Shown here piece by piece: positions 43,651 through 53,392 of a stretch of DNA of 64,000 bases. The notes beneath the pieces were generated by a model, which was not told the DNA's origin, ran no database searches, and saw only the letters and a list, made by a program, of their open reading frames with translations. The DNA is from Phycisphaerae bacterium (GTDB lineage Bacteria > Planctomycetota > Phycisphaerae > Phycisphaerales > SM1A02): positions 21,290-85,289 of the forward strand of contig PBAY01000044.1 of assembly GCA_002717655.1 (NCBI GenBank), in the 5' to 3' direction. Made by a program: the position numbers and the translations under genes. Positions within the stretch are counted from its first letter, which is position 1. Each line of letters begins with the position of its first letter.

Positions 43651-44600
43651 ACAGAGTCACCGACATTCCGAAAGAACGGTCATTGCCGGCGACTCCTCGG
43701 GGTCAGGCCCCCGGGATGGATGTGAATCAGCTTCAGGATCTGATGCAGTCCTTCAATGCAACAGCGGAGAGACTGCATACCACCCATGAGGCGTTGCATC
43801 AGCAGGTGCAGACGCTCGAGCTGGAATTGGCGGAAGCAAATGAGCAGCTGAGACGATCGCAACAACTGGCAGCGCTGGGTGAGATGGCTGCTGGAATCGC
43901 TCATGAAATACGCAATCCGCTGGGCAGTATCCAGCTTTATGCTCAGGTCCTGGTTGAAGATCTGCAGGCTCATCCTGAATCGCTCGAGTTATGTCGAAAG
44001 ATCGGAATGGCCGTCAACGGGATGGAATCAATTGTTCGTGACGTACTCCAGTTTGCACGTGACACATCGATCCATGTCGAACACGTCACGGTTGGTTCCC
44101 TGATTGATCGCATGCTCCTTGATGCCGAAGGCCTGATTGCAGATCAGTCTGCGACCATTGAACGTCATTCTGCTGCAGATGACATGCTCGTGAAGGCAGA
44201 TGTCACATTGATGGTGCAGGCCATCGGAAACATTCTCCGTAATGCCATCGAGTCAATGGACGAGTCGGCTGAGGACAGGCGAGTCGTTCAGCTTGAATCC
44301 TGCATGCTTCGTCGAATGCAGGTGGATGGAGATCGGCGAGAATCGATTTCCATCAGAATCAGTGATCGTGGGCGAGGTATTCCAGAGGATCTGGTCCACA
44401 GGTTGTTCAATCCATTCTTCACCACTCGGCCGACCGGAACGGGCCTTGGTCTTGCCATCGCACATCGTGTCATCGATGCGCATGAAGGCGATATCACGGT
44501 GGCGCCTCGAAATGGCGGTGGATCTACATTTGAAATTCATATTCCCGTCGTGAATTCCGGTGATCAATCGGCTGTTCGCGACAGGGTGGAGGCTGAATGA
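43647..44600 (+). CDS. NtrB/FlrB-like sensor histidine kinase
   Basis: 317 residues without membrane segments, so cytosolic. A coiled coil (about residues 40-75) precedes the dimerisation box AAGIAHEIRNPLGSI with His86. The ATP-binding domain has N box NILRNAIESMDE, G1 ISDRGRGIPED, F box NPFFTTRPTGTGLGLAIAH. It pairs with the next gene and is coupled to both neighbours by ATGA overlaps, the arrangement of flagellar FlrB/FleS systems. Confidence 0.88.
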   Translation: MNRVTDIPKERSLPATPRGQAPGMDVNQLQDLMQSFNATAERLHTTHEALHQQVQTLELELAEANEQLRRSQQLAALGEMAAGIAHEIRNPLGSIQLYAQVLVEDLQAHPESLELCRKIGMAVNGMESIVRDVLQFARDTSIHVEHVTVGSLIDRMLLDAEGLIADQSATIERHSAADDMLVKADVTLMVQAIGNILRNAIESMDESAEDRRVVQLESCMLRRMQVDGDRRESISIRISDRGRGIPEDLVHRLFNPFFTTRPTGTGLGLAIAHRVIDAHEGDITVAPRNGGGSTFEIHIPVVNSGDQSAVRDRVEAE

Positions 44601-46015
44601 TGCCAAGAGTTCTCGTGGTAGATGACAAGGAACTCATGCGGGACAGCGTAGGAACGATGTTGTCTCGAAAGGGTCACACGGTGGTAGCTGCCAATGGTGG
44701 TGAGGCGGCATTGGATCGTCTTTCACAGCGGGATTTCGATGTCGTGATCACGGATCTTCAGATGCCAGGCATGGATGGAATCACCTTGATGCAGACCATC
44801 CGTGAACGAGATGATTCGATTCCAGTCATTCTCATGACGGCATTCGCGACGGTTGAAACCGCTGTGGGTGCGATGAAGAAAGGTGCCTGGGACTACATCA
44901 CCAAGCCATTCAGTGGTGATGATCTGCTTGCAACGGTTGATCGTGCCATTGAGCACTCGCAGGTTCTGAGGGAGAATCAGGTTCTCAAGGCTCAGGTCAG
45001 TTCCGGTGGAAGCACAGCTTCATCAGGGCATGACATGGTTGGTGGTAGTGACGTCATGAATCGCATGCGTGGTGAACTGAGGCAGATTGCCGGAAGTCAC
45101 AGCACGGTTCTGATCTGTGGTGAATCCGGTACGGGGAAGGAAGTGGCTGCTCGTTGGATACATGCCAACAGTCCTCGAGCTTCAGCTCCGTTTCTCGCCA
45201 TCAATTGCGCAGCACTTTCTACCAGCCTGCTTGAATCAGAGCTTTTTGGGCATGAGAAAGGGGCATTCACCGGTGCAGATCGACTTCGCAAGGGCCGATT
45301 TGAACTGGCTGACGGCGGCACACTTCTTCTGGATGAGATCAGTGAGATCGCACCTGATACACAGGCCAAGCTGCTCCGTGTTCTTCAAGAGCGTTCGTTC
45401 GAGCGTGTTGGCTCAAGTGAGTCGCGGGATGTGGATGTCCGAATCATCGCCACATCAAATCGTGATCTGGACAAGGAGATCCAGGAAAACAATTTCCGCC
45501 AGGATCTATTCTTCAGATTGAATGTTCTGCCGCTTTCTCTTCCTGCCCTGCGTGATCATGTAGATGACATTCCTGATCTTGCAGATCATTTTCTCAGGCA
45601 AACGGCAGTGAGGGAGGGGCGGGAGCCAAAGCGGATCACAACTCAGGCTCTGGCTTGTCTGCAGGGATATCAATGGCCAGGAAACGTACGTGAGTTGGAG
45701 AACATCTGCGAGCGGGCAGCTGTTCTGGCAGACGGTGAGATGATCACCGAGTCATTGATTGCGCCATGGTTAAATTCAGCTGGCTCCTTGGCAACACCAT
45801 CGACTGAGCCAGTGGCCGTGGAGGCGCCTCTTGTTGAAACAGCGGGTGAGTGTCGTCGACTCGAAGAGGTCGAGCGTGATGTGATTGTCGCCACCTTGAG
45901 GAGATTCAACGGCCATCGTCAGCGGACAGCAGCAGCACTGGGAATCGGTGTTCGGACGTTGGGTTTGAAGTTGAAGAAGTGGAAGGAGGCCCAACTCGTT
46001 TCCGCGAGCCTTTGA
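44597..46015 (+). CDS. Sigma-54-dependent response regulator, FlrC/NtrC-type
   Basis: 472 residues. Receiver domain with phosphoacceptor Asp53 (VVITDLQMPGMDG), AAA+ domain with Walker A GESGTGKE, the sigma-54 contact loop GAFTGAD, Walker B-like LLLDEISE and arginine-rich sensor segments, and a C-terminal Fis-type helix-turn-helix (GHRQRTAAALGIGVRTLGLKL). It would activate RpoN promoters of flagellar genes. It follows the kinase gene with a 4-base overlap. Confidence 0.92.
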   Translation: MMPRVLVVDDKELMRDSVGTMLSRKGHTVVAANGGEAALDRLSQRDFDVVITDLQMPGMDGITLMQTIRERDDSIPVILMTAFATVETAVGAMKKGAWDYITKPFSGDDLLATVDRAIEHSQVLRENQVLKAQVSSGGSTASSGHDMVGGSDVMNRMRGELRQIAGSHSTVLICGESGTGKEVAARWIHANSPRASAPFLAINCAALSTSLLESELFGHEKGAFTGADRLRKGRFELADGGTLLLDEISEIAPDTQAKLLRVLQERSFERVGSSESRDVDVRIIATSNRDLDKEIQENNFRQDLFFRLNVLPLSLPALRDHVDDIPDLADHFLRQTAVREGREPKRITTQALACLQGYQWPGNVRELENICERAAVLADGEMITESLIAPWLNSAGSLATPSTEPVAVEAPLVETAGECRRLEEVERDVIVATLRRFNGHRQRTAAALGIGVRTLGLKLKKWKEAQLVSASL

Positions 46016-46118
46016 GGTTCATTTCTGATGAGATGTGCGCAATTTCTGCGCTCGACTGCATCATCGACATTGGTTGAATGTCCATCTCATCGGAACAGGA
46101 TTCGCAGGGAAATCAAAC

Positions 46119-46553
46119 ATGATCGAAGGTCTCAACAATGCTGGAAGTCTGCCCGTCATGGAACGGGTGGTTCAGTTTGCAGCCCGTCGGCACAGCTTGA
46201 TTGCTGACAATGTGGCGAATGTGTCGACTCCTGGATTCAGGCCTCTGGATGTCTCTGTGGACGATTTTCAGGCTGCATTGGGCCAGGCCGTCGATGCTCG
46301 ACGCGAACGAGGTCAGGGACATTTCGGTGAGACGAGGCTCGAATCGACTTCTACAGTCAGGTTCGAGAACCATGGCGTGGTGCTGGAACCGGCCCCGATC
46401 GGAGCCAACATCCTCTTTCAGGATGGGAATGACCGGAGTCTGGAACAGCTTATGCAGGGGCTTGTGGAGAACTTTTTGACGTATCGAACAGCTGTGGAGC
46501 TGATGAACAACCAGTTTGACATGCTTGATGTGGCAATTCGTGAACGAGTTTGA
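46119..46553 (+). CDS. flgB: Flagellar basal-body rod protein FlgB
   Basis: 144 residues. RRHSLIADNVANVSTPGF is the rod/hook N-terminal motif and VENFLTYRTAVELMNNQFDML the C-terminal helix. ATG 46119 has AGGGA upstream and starts MIEGLNNAG. It opens the rod-gene group, 28 bases before flgC. Confidence 0.92.
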   Translation: MIEGLNNAGSLPVMERVVQFAARRHSLIADNVANVSTPGFRPLDVSVDDFQAALGQAVDARRERGQGHFGETRLESTSTVRFENHGVVLEPAPIGANILFQDGNDRSLEQLMQGLVENFLTYRTAVELMNNQFDMLDVAIRERV

Positions 46554-46580
46554 ATCGCCCAGAGTTAATGGAGTTAGCTA

Positions 46581-46988
46581 GTGCTCTTTGGTGCCTTGGA
46601 CATTTCGTCATCCGGTTTGGTCGCTCAGCGACAGCGTATGACCGCCATTGCCGGGAATATTGCCAACATCGAGACCCTGCTGAATGCGGAAGGGCAATAT
46701 GAGCCTTATCAACGGCGAATACCGGTGTTTGCGCCTGGCGATCCCTCGACAGGATCGAATCATGGGGTCCATGTTTCCAGCATTCTGCTCGATGATGGGC
46801 CGCTGCAGATGAGGTATGAGCCTGACAGCCCATGGGCGAATGAACAGGGATATGTTGGTTATCCAGATATCTCTCTGGTCATTGAACAGATGAATGCGAT
46901 GGAGGCTTCGCGAGCTTATGAAGCCAACATTACGGTTGCAGAAGCCACTAAGTCGATGTACAGCATTGCTCTTGAGATTCTTTCCTGA
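46581..46988 (+). CDS. flgC: Flagellar basal-body rod protein FlgC
   Basis: 135 residues from a GTG start. MTAIAGNIANIETLL near the start, YVGYPDISLVIEQMNAMEASRAYEANITV at the C-terminus (first part quoted), forming the rod with FlgB. The spacer of 27 bases separates it from flgB. Confidence 0.9.
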   Translation: MLFGALDISSSGLVAQRQRMTAIAGNIANIETLLNAEGQYEPYQRRIPVFAPGDPSTGSNHGVHVSSILLDDGPLQMRYEPDSPWANEQGYVGYPDISLVIEQMNAMEASRAYEANITVAEATKSMYSIALEILS

Positions 46989-46998
46989 GGCCTGAATC

Positions 46999-47304
46999 AT
47001 GACTGATCCACTTGGACTCATCTCCGGACCCACTACAACAGGCATGCCTGCTGCAGCAAGAAGCTCGTCAGAAGCTGCTTCAGGCGTTGATTTCGGTACG
47101 GTGCTCAAGGCTGAGATGGCACGAGTCAACGAGCTTCAGGAAGCAGCGCAAGTCGCCGCAGAGGACTTTGCCGCGGGTCGAAGGGATGATGTCGAAAGCG
47201 TGCTCTTCGCAGCAAGAAAGGCTGATACGGCCTTCAAGATGCTGCTTCAGGTCCGAAACAAGATGCTCGAAGCTTATGAGGAGGTCAAGCAACTGCGAAT
47301 CTGA
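46999..47304 (+). CDS. fliE: Flagellar hook-basal body protein FliE
   Basis: 101 residues. The C-terminal half has the FliE signature ARKADTAFKMLLQVRNKMLEAYEEV. It links the MS ring to the rod. Spacing to flgC is 10 bases. Confidence 0.88.
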   Translation: MTDPLGLISGPTTTGMPAAARSSSEAASGVDFGTVLKAEMARVNELQEAAQVAAEDFAAGRRDDVESVLFAARKADTAFKMLLQVRNKMLEAYEEVKQLRI

Positions 47305-47403
47305 TTCGACGAAGTCTGAATCGTCCCGTTCGAGGTCCAAGGAGGGACCAGGAACGAGCATGGCGTGACTCGTTGGATTTCCCAGGCAGGAGGCCGAACA
47401 ATC

Positions 47404-49065
47404 ATGGGAACACTTGGTCAACTATCGCAGTCCTACTTGGCTCGCTTGCGCGGCGTCTCGTCTTCAACATGGATGCTGGCTGCAGCATTGATCGTCATCA
47501 TGCTGATGGGTCTCTTTCTGGTCGGCCTCTATGCGGGTCGTGCGGACATGGTCCCCTTGCCGATCACGCTCAGTGGAGAGTCCCATGGGAAGACCGTCGA
47601 ATTTCTGAAAAATCAGAATCTGGAGTACGAGGATGGTGGGAGTGTCATCCTCGTCAACCGAGAAAGTCGCGATCAGATCGTCAGTCAGCTGAGCGAAGCC
47701 TCGGTCATCACGCCTGATCAGATCGACTTTGATCGACTGATCAATGATGAACGGATGTTTCTGACGAAAGGCCAGCAACGAACACGGACTCGTGTGGCGA
47801 CTCAGAATGTGCTGGCCAGAATGATCTCTCAGATGTCGAACATCAATACGGCAACAGTGGTCATCAGCGGAGATGAAGACCATATCGGGATTGGCCGCGC
47901 CTTTGTCCCGCGGACCGCATCCGTGACAGTCGTTCCGGTTTCCGGGCCATTGAGTCCTCCTGCCGTAGATGCGATTGCAAGAATGGTTGCAGGGTCGACC
48001 TCGGGTTTGAAAGCAACCGATGTGTCAGTGATCGATGCAGGTACAGGCCGTGCCATGGCGGCTCGGCCGCAGGATTCCATGTCCTTGACGAGAAACATGG
48101 AAACCAAGTTGGCGACCGAAAAGATGGCGTTGTCTCGGCTTGAAGATGCGCTGGGTTACATTCCAGGTATACGAATCAGTGTGAATGCTGTTGTCGAGAG
48201 CCGGGAAATCGTGCGAGAAACAACAAGCTATGAAGATCCAAAGCTCGGCGTTACCAAGGAGATGCTTTCAGAGTCGATCCGCTCGGAAGGCGGGATGGGT
48301 CAGGAGCCGGGGATACGGGCAAATGCCGGTCTTCGTGTGACGATGCCGATGGCTCAGACTTCTGCGGGCGGACCAAGGAGCAGTGATTCGACGGAACGTG
48401 TTGACAGTGTTCCGGCATTCGGCCGCAGTGATCAGCGAGTCATCGACCCAGGTGGTTATGCCTTGGAAATCAATGCGAGCATCGGTGTCCCATGGTCCTA
48501 TTACGCAACGTTGTATCGCCAGCGATCCGGCCTTGGGCCCACTGATCCTGTCGGCGGGGCTGACTTCGACCAGCTTGTGGAGGCCTCATTGGAAGCCATC
48601 GAAGTTCAGGTTCTACCGTTGATCGATACGGGTTCTTCCGAAGGCTCGCAGCAAGGCGAGGTAACCGTCAACGTCTTTGAAGATGTAGCTGTTTCCACTG
48701 CATCAAGCGATCCAATCAGCAGTGCTTCATGGGCGACGGCGGCAACTCCGGGGATCTATTCGACCGGTGGACTGATCCTGTTGATCGTGGCGGCACTGGG
48801 CATGATGTTCCTGATGGTTCGCCGGGTCGGCCAGAATGTGGTCACAAGTACGGAATCAATGGTTGCGGCAGAGCCCGGCCTGCTTGTTGATGATGTGGAT
48901 GTGATTGGTGAAGTCGATGATGCCGACGTGGTTCTTGATGGCGTTGAGATCAACAATGATGAAGTGCGTCGAAAGGTGATGCTGGATCAGATCAGGGAAG
49001 CGGTACAGGCTCATCCTGAAGAATCGGCGTCGGTGCTCAGGCGCTGGACAAGGACGGAAACCTGA
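47404..49065 (+). CDS. fliF: Flagellar MS-ring protein FliF
   Basis: 553 residues. An N-terminal membrane segment (about residues 22-43), the ring-building domain with PLPITLSG and VNRESRDQIVSQLSE, then RTRTRVATQNVLARMI, and a C-terminal membrane segment GLILLIVAALGMMFLMV (about residues 460-477). The C-terminal tail contains the FliG-binding acidic helix. ATG 47404 is preceded by AGGAGG. It overlaps fliG by one base. Confidence 0.9.
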   Translation: MGTLGQLSQSYLARLRGVSSSTWMLAAALIVIMLMGLFLVGLYAGRADMVPLPITLSGESHGKTVEFLKNQNLEYEDGGSVILVNRESRDQIVSQLSEASVITPDQIDFDRLINDERMFLTKGQQRTRTRVATQNVLARMISQMSNINTATVVISGDEDHIGIGRAFVPRTASVTVVPVSGPLSPPAVDAIARMVAGSTSGLKATDVSVIDAGTGRAMAARPQDSMSLTRNMETKLATEKMALSRLEDALGYIPGIRISVNAVVESREIVRETTSYEDPKLGVTKEMLSESIRSEGGMGQEPGIRANAGLRVTMPMAQTSAGGPRSSDSTERVDSVPAFGRSDQRVIDPGGYALEINASIGVPWSYYATLYRQRSGLGPTDPVGGADFDQLVEASLEAIEVQVLPLIDTGSSEGSQQGEVTVNVFEDVAVSTASSDPISSASWATAATPGIYSTGGLILLIVAALGMMFLMVRRVGQNVVTSTESMVAAEPGLLVDDVDVIGEVDDADVVLDGVEINNDEVRRKVMLDQIREAVQAHPEESASVLRRWTRTET

Positions 49066-50105
49066 TGCCTTTCAGACCCGGGCAGAAACTTCCTGATCGT
49101 GCAATTGACCTGGAAGGGCCAGTCAAGGCCGCTGTGCTTCTGCTGAGTCTTGATGAAGACTCCGCGGCGGCGATGTTGCGGGAATTGCCGACGGAAATTG
49201 TTCAGCGAGTCACCGCTATTGTTGCGGCGATCGATGAAGTCCCGACTGGGCTTGCCGAAGAAGTAGTGGAGGAATACTACGGTCTGCAGATGGCCAGTCG
49301 TTATGTGAGAGAGGGTGGCCTGGAGTATGCCAGGAAGCTTCTGAATGATTCACTGGACGATGAATGTGCCAAGCAGGTCATGACGCAAGTCGAGACGCAG
49401 GTGCAACGTACGCCCTTCAGTTTTCTGAGGCGTGTCGAGAGCGATACGCTGCTGGCGTTCATTCAGGAAGAGCATCCTCAGATCATTGCCTTGATTGTGA
49501 GCCATCTCGATCAGGACCGGGCTTCTGAAATTCTCGTAGGGCTGCCTGCTGACAAGCAGGTCGAGGTTGTTCGTCGCGTTGCGAACATGGAACAGACGAA
49601 TCCATCGCTGGTTCAGGAAGTGGAAGCTGGCCTTGAGGATCGATTGGCCAACATGCTTTCGAGTTCATCTGAGCGTGTAGGGGGCATCAAGGCTGTTGCT
49701 GAAGTCCTGAATCTCTGCGACCGCAATACGGAACGCAACATCATGGATGGGATCGAGACGGACAGCCCTGATCTTGTCGAGAACATTCGCAGGCTAATGT
49801 TCGTCTTTGAAGATGTCCGGTTTGTCAATGATCGAGGTATTCAGGCGGTGCTCAAGGAGATTGACAATGATCTTCTTGCCCTTGCCTTGAAAACGGCCAG
49901 TGAAGATCTTCGAGACAAGATCTTTTCCAACATGTCGGAGCGAGCAGCGGAGGTTGTCCGTGAAGACATGGAATACATGGGCCCTGTCAGGCTGAGTGAT
50001 GTAGAAGCCGCTCAACAGCGCATCGTGGATATCGTTCGTCGGCTTGAGGATGCAGGTGAGTTGATCATCAGTGGACGTGGCGGTGATTCGGAAGTGGTTG
50101 TATAG
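49065..50105 (+). CDS. fliG: Flagellar motor switch protein FliG
   Basis: 346 residues, all helical. The N-terminus KAAVLLLSLDEDSAAAMLRELP, the FliM-binding EEHPQIIALIVSHLD (about residues 134-148) and the charged motor ridge near KTASEDLRDKIFSNMSERAAEVVREDME identify FliG. It couples torque to rotation. Confidence 0.93.
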   Translation: MPFRPGQKLPDRAIDLEGPVKAAVLLLSLDEDSAAAMLRELPTEIVQRVTAIVAAIDEVPTGLAEEVVEEYYGLQMASRYVREGGLEYARKLLNDSLDDECAKQVMTQVETQVQRTPFSFLRRVESDTLLAFIQEEHPQIIALIVSHLDQDRASEILVGLPADKQVEVVRRVANMEQTNPSLVQEVEAGLEDRLANMLSSSSERVGGIKAVAEVLNLCDRNTERNIMDGIETDSPDLVENIRRLMFVFEDVRFVNDRGIQAVLKEIDNDLLALALKTASEDLRDKIFSNMSERAAEVVREDMEYMGPVRLSDVEAAQQRIVDIVRRLEDAGELIISGRGGDSEVVV

Positions 50106-50116
50106 GAAGCACCGAA

Positions 50117-50848
50117 ATGCCATTGATCAAGCTGCAGGCCGGCGAAGACATCACCACACAGGATCCGACACTTGAGAGCGTCGAGGCACGTGCTGCAAAG
50201 ATCGTGGAGCAGGCCAGAGTGGATGCCTCCCGGATCCTTGCTGCGGCTGTGGAAGAAGCCAGATCGCAAGCCCATGAAATTCTGGAAACTGCAAGAAAGG
50301 AAGGCCACGAAGCGGGCCGGTCCGAGGGGTATGCGGCAGGTGAGGAGATCGGTCGGAAAGAAGCGGAAGCAGGCATGCGTCAGCAGTTTGAAACACTGCA
50401 TGAATCCTGGACGAAGCTTCTTGATGAATGGTCACGTCTTGAGTCAGAGCGACGAGCTGAGACATCAAGCCAGGCGTTGAAGATGGCCATCAAGCTTGGA
50501 GAGCGAGTCGTGCATCGACAGATCGAGATCGATCCGATGGTAGTCGTTGACCAGGTCCGTCTGGCACTGGACATGGCTCAGGCTCCGTCTGATCTTGAGA
50601 TCGTCGTTGCAGAGGCGGATCGAAGAAGAGTTCATCATGCGTTGCCCGGTCTGCTTGAGCGATTCGATACGGTGGGTTATGTCTCCATCAAGGCATGTGG
50701 TGAAATGATGCCCGGAGGCTGCCGGCTTCAGATGAGAGGTGGGGAAATCGATGCGCGACTTGAAACCCAGTTGGAACGGCTCAGTGCGGCAATTCTTCCA
50801 ATCGAACTGGATCAGGTTTCTGTCTCGAGTGACGGCGAGGCAGCATGA
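50117..50848 (+). CDS. fliH: Flagellar assembly protein FliH
   Basis: 243 residues with a long Ala/Glu-rich coiled coil (residues 20-120, EARSQAHEILETARKEGHEAG) and the FliH C-terminal domain AIKLGERVVHRQIEIDP, which regulates FliI. The start follows fliG after 11 bases and the stop overlaps fliI by 4 bases. Confidence 0.88.
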   Translation: MPLIKLQAGEDITTQDPTLESVEARAAKIVEQARVDASRILAAAVEEARSQAHEILETARKEGHEAGRSEGYAAGEEIGRKEAEAGMRQQFETLHESWTKLLDEWSRLESERRAETSSQALKMAIKLGERVVHRQIEIDPMVVVDQVRLALDMAQAPSDLEIVVAEADRRRVHHALPGLLERFDTVGYVSIKACGEMMPGGCRLQMRGGEIDARLETQLERLSAAILPIELDQVSVSSDGEAA

Positions 50849-52245
50849 TGGCGCTTGCCGAAGCGATTGATGTTCTTGGAACCATCCAGCCACGAGGTAT
50901 CTGCGGTTCAGTGGTCACCATCCGGGGCTTGACCCTGAACGTGGAAAATCTTCCGCTTTCGATTGGTTCAACGGTTGAGTTGGAAGCAGCAGATGGGTTG
51001 AGGCAGGCTGGCCAGCGTCGGGGTGAAGTCATTGGATTTCATGAAAATCAGCATGTTGTCATGTTGTATGACGACATGGAGGGGATTCGTCCAGGCGCTG
51101 CTGTTCGGGGAGCGGAGACTTCTGGTCGAATGGCTTCCGTGGGGCCAGACTTGCTTGGACGCGTGATTGACGGGCTGGGCAGGCCGATCGATGGCAAGGG
51201 GCCGATTCGGTTTGAATCGCGACGACCGTTGATCGGGCCGGGCGTCGAACCACTTGCTCGAGAACCCATTACACAGCCGCTGCCAACCGGAGTGCGAGTC
51301 ATTGATTCGATGACGACCATCGGTCGTGGTCAGCGAATCGGCATTTTCTCACGACCGGGTGTGGGCAAGTCGACGCTGCTGGCTTCCATGGCATGCCATG
51401 CATCATCGAATGTCAATGTGATCGCCTTGATCGGCGAGCGAGGACGCGAAGTCCAGGAGTTCATCCAGAGCACGCTTGGAGAAGAAGGGTTGGCTCGATC
51501 TGTCGTGGTGGTTGCGACCAGTGACGAGTCGCCATTGCTTCGCGTGCGAGCTTCATTGCTTGCGACAGCAGTTGCCGAGTATTTCCGTGATGAACATCAA
51601 TGTGATGTTCTCCTGGCCATGGATTCATTGACCAGATTTGCGCAAGCTCAACGCCAGGTCGGATTGGCAAGAGGCGAACAGCCGGCCATGCGGGGGTATC
51701 CGCCTTCAGTATTCGCCATGTTGCCGATTCTAGTTGAACGTGCTGGGGCGATTGACGGTGGAGGTTCCATTACGGGTCTCTACACGGTTCTGGTGGAAGC
51801 TGATGACATGAGTGAGCCAGTATCTGATGCGGCTCAGAGTGTCCTCGACGGTCATATCGTGCTGTGTCCTGATCTTGCGGCAAGAGGTCGATATCCAGCA
51901 GTTGATGCCATCGAGAGCATCTCGCGTGTGGCCGATCGTGTGACGGATGAAAACCATCGAGCGGCTCGAAGGGAACTTCGAATGCTGTTGTCTGCGCTTC
52001 GGGATGTAGAAGAGCTTGTTTCGATCGGTGCCTATGTCAAAGGTACGGACCCACTGACTGATACGGCTCTGGAACTGCAGGGTCGTATTCAACAGTTCCT
52101 TGGGCAGGAACCGCGTGAATCAGGAGACTATCCGGCAACGTGCAGAACGCTTGTCGAGCTTGCGACCGAAGCCATACGAATGAGGCAGAGGTTGATCAAG
52201 GCAGTGCCGGCGGGTGTGCCGCAGGCCGCGGAAGGTAGCGCTTGA
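50845..52245 (+). CDS. fliI: Flagellum-specific ATPase FliI
   Basis: 466 residues, F1-ATPase-like. Walker A GIFSRPGVGKST (about residues 166-177), Walker B LLAMDSLTRFAQAQR with the MGSG-like conserved arrangement, and PRGICGSV near the start. It powers export with FliH/FliJ. The first P-loop residue is Ser where Ala or Gly is usual. Confidence 0.94.
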   Translation: MMALAEAIDVLGTIQPRGICGSVVTIRGLTLNVENLPLSIGSTVELEAADGLRQAGQRRGEVIGFHENQHVVMLYDDMEGIRPGAAVRGAETSGRMASVGPDLLGRVIDGLGRPIDGKGPIRFESRRPLIGPGVEPLAREPITQPLPTGVRVIDSMTTIGRGQRIGIFSRPGVGKSTLLASMACHASSNVNVIALIGERGREVQEFIQSTLGEEGLARSVVVVATSDESPLLRVRASLLATAVAEYFRDEHQCDVLLAMDSLTRFAQAQRQVGLARGEQPAMRGYPPSVFAMLPILVERAGAIDGGGSITGLYTVLVEADDMSEPVSDAAQSVLDGHIVLCPDLAARGRYPAVDAIESISRVADRVTDENHRAARRELRMLLSALRDVEELVSIGAYVKGTDPLTDTALELQGRIQQFLGQEPRESGDYPATCRTLVELATEAIRMRQRLIKAVPAGVPQAAEGSA

Positions 52246-52685
52246 TGAAGAGATTCAAGTTTCAGCTTCAGCGGATACTGGATGTGCGGATGCGGGAAGA
52301 GCGACAGGCACAACGTAATCTCGCAGTTCTCAACAGGCAACGATCGTTGATCGAGCAACGCCTCAGATCCGCGGAGTCCAAACGGCAGACAGCGTTGGAG
52401 CAGCGACGAAGTTCGCTGGTTGGTGATCTGGAGATTGATCAACTGCGTCTTCAGGCACTCATGGTCCATCAGCAGGACAGGCAGGCTCGCCAATTGATGC
52501 TGGAGCTGGCGGCCATGGAGCCTGAGCGTGAAGAAGCCCGCAGAATACTGCTGCAGGCGACGACTGCTCGTAGAAGTCTGGAGTGGCTTCGTGAGCGAAC
52601 ACGAGCCAGATGGCTTCGTGAACAACGCAGGCAGGAACGTCGTGACGAACAGGAACTCAACACCATCAGGGAAACAGTCACATGA
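52242..52685 (+). CDS. fliJ: Flagellar export protein FliJ
   Basis: 147 residues of continuous coiled coil (FKFQLQRILDVRMREERQAQ at the start, later RSLEWLRERTRARWLREQRR), which joins the ATPase to the export gate. It overlaps fliI and the following MotE-like gene by 4 bases each. Confidence 0.8.
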   Translation: MMKRFKFQLQRILDVRMREERQAQRNLAVLNRQRSLIEQRLRSAESKRQTALEQRRSSLVGDLEIDQLRLQALMVHQQDRQARQLMLELAAMEPEREEARRILLQATTARRSLEWLRERTRARWLREQRRQERRDEQELNTIRETVT

Positions 52686-53059
52686 AGAGAACATGGCAAC
52701 TGGTTTCGATCATCTGTTTCACGATGTGCATCATCACGGTTCTCGGCGTGTTCTGGCTGGTCATGAGTGGTCGCCTGTCGGAGGAAAGGCTTGACGCGCT
52801 TCGGCTGGCCTGGAACAAGCCTCTTGTACAGCCTGCGGAAACAGAAGAGCTGCGTTCTTCAGAGCCTCAGATCCAAGGGAGCAGTGAACGTATTCTTGCG
52901 ACTCGACAGGCGGCTCATCGGGAGCAATCGGTCGATGGTCAGTTGCTGTCTCAGGAATCCCGGATCAGGCGTCGTCAGATCGATGTAGCCTTGACCCAGC
53001 TTGCCGAAGCTCGCAAGGAGCTGGAGGCTGAACGAGAGGCCTTTGAGATCATTCAGTGA
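52682..53059 (+). CDS. MotE-like protein, N-terminal fragment before in-frame TGA
   Basis: 125 residues with one transmembrane segment (residues 8-28: VSIICFTMCIITVLGVFWLVM) and a coiled coil ending AEARKELEAEREAFEIIQ. The frame stops at TGA 53057-53059, but continues open in the same frame for another 111 codons that encode the MgtE-N-like C-terminal domain of the MotE family. It is thus either the first half of a disrupted gene, or the short product of a read-through gene. It follows fliJ with a 4-base overlap. Confidence 0.7.
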   Translation: MKRTWQLVSIICFTMCIITVLGVFWLVMSGRLSEERLDALRLAWNKPLVQPAETEELRSSEPQIQGSSERILATRQAAHREQSVDGQLLSQESRIRRRQIDVALTQLAEARKELEAEREAFEIIQ

Positions 53060-53080
53060 GCCTCCGTACAGAAGCCGAAG

Positions 53081-53392
53081 TTGAGAGACAAGAAAGAGCA
53101 GTTCCGTCGATCGGTACAGCTGATCGAATCCGCTCAGCCCCTTCAGGCCAAGATCTGGTTGCTGAGGATGATTGAAGATGATCGCTTCGATGATGCAGTG
53201 GCAGTTCTTGATGCGATGCGTGAAAGATCTGCGAGCCGGATAATCCGAGAGTTCAATTCGGCTCAGGAGATGGAACTGGCAGGGAAGTTGCTGGAGTCTC
53301 TTGGACGTTACGGGACGAGTCAGGACTCGCCCGACGCCCTGGAGTCTCTGTCCCGTGTATCCGGCACTGACAAGTCTGGTTTCGCCCCCTGA
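53081..53392 (+). CDS. MotE-like protein, C-terminal part after in-frame TGA
   Basis: Same reading frame as the upstream fragment, open from just after the TGA; TTG at 53081 is the first possible start. The segment AQPLQAKIWLLRMIEDDRFDDAVAVLDAMRERSASRI (opening quoted) followed by LAGKLLESLGRY is typical of the MgtE-N-like domain of MotE, which binds the MotAB stator partner. No convincing ribosome-binding site precedes TTG. Without read-through or a repaired stop it is probably not made. Confidence 0.55.
   Translation: MRDKKEQFRRSVQLIESAQPLQAKIWLLRMIEDDRFDDAVAVLDAMRERSASRIIREFNSAQEMELAGKLLESLGRYGTSQDSPDALESLSRVSGTDKSGFAP

Noticed and set aside
46016..46118. Sigma-54 promoter before flgB
   Set aside because: No GG-N10-GC arrangement close to the consensus was found, despite the neighbouring sigma-54 activator.
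51340..51385. FliI with damaged P-loop
   Set aside because: SRPGVGKST keeps the essential Gly-Lys-Ser/Thr; only the weakly constrained first position differs.
53057..53120. Selenocysteine at the in-frame TGA codons
   Set aside because: No SECIS-like stem-loop follows either TGA, and the families do not carry Cys or Sec at these positions.
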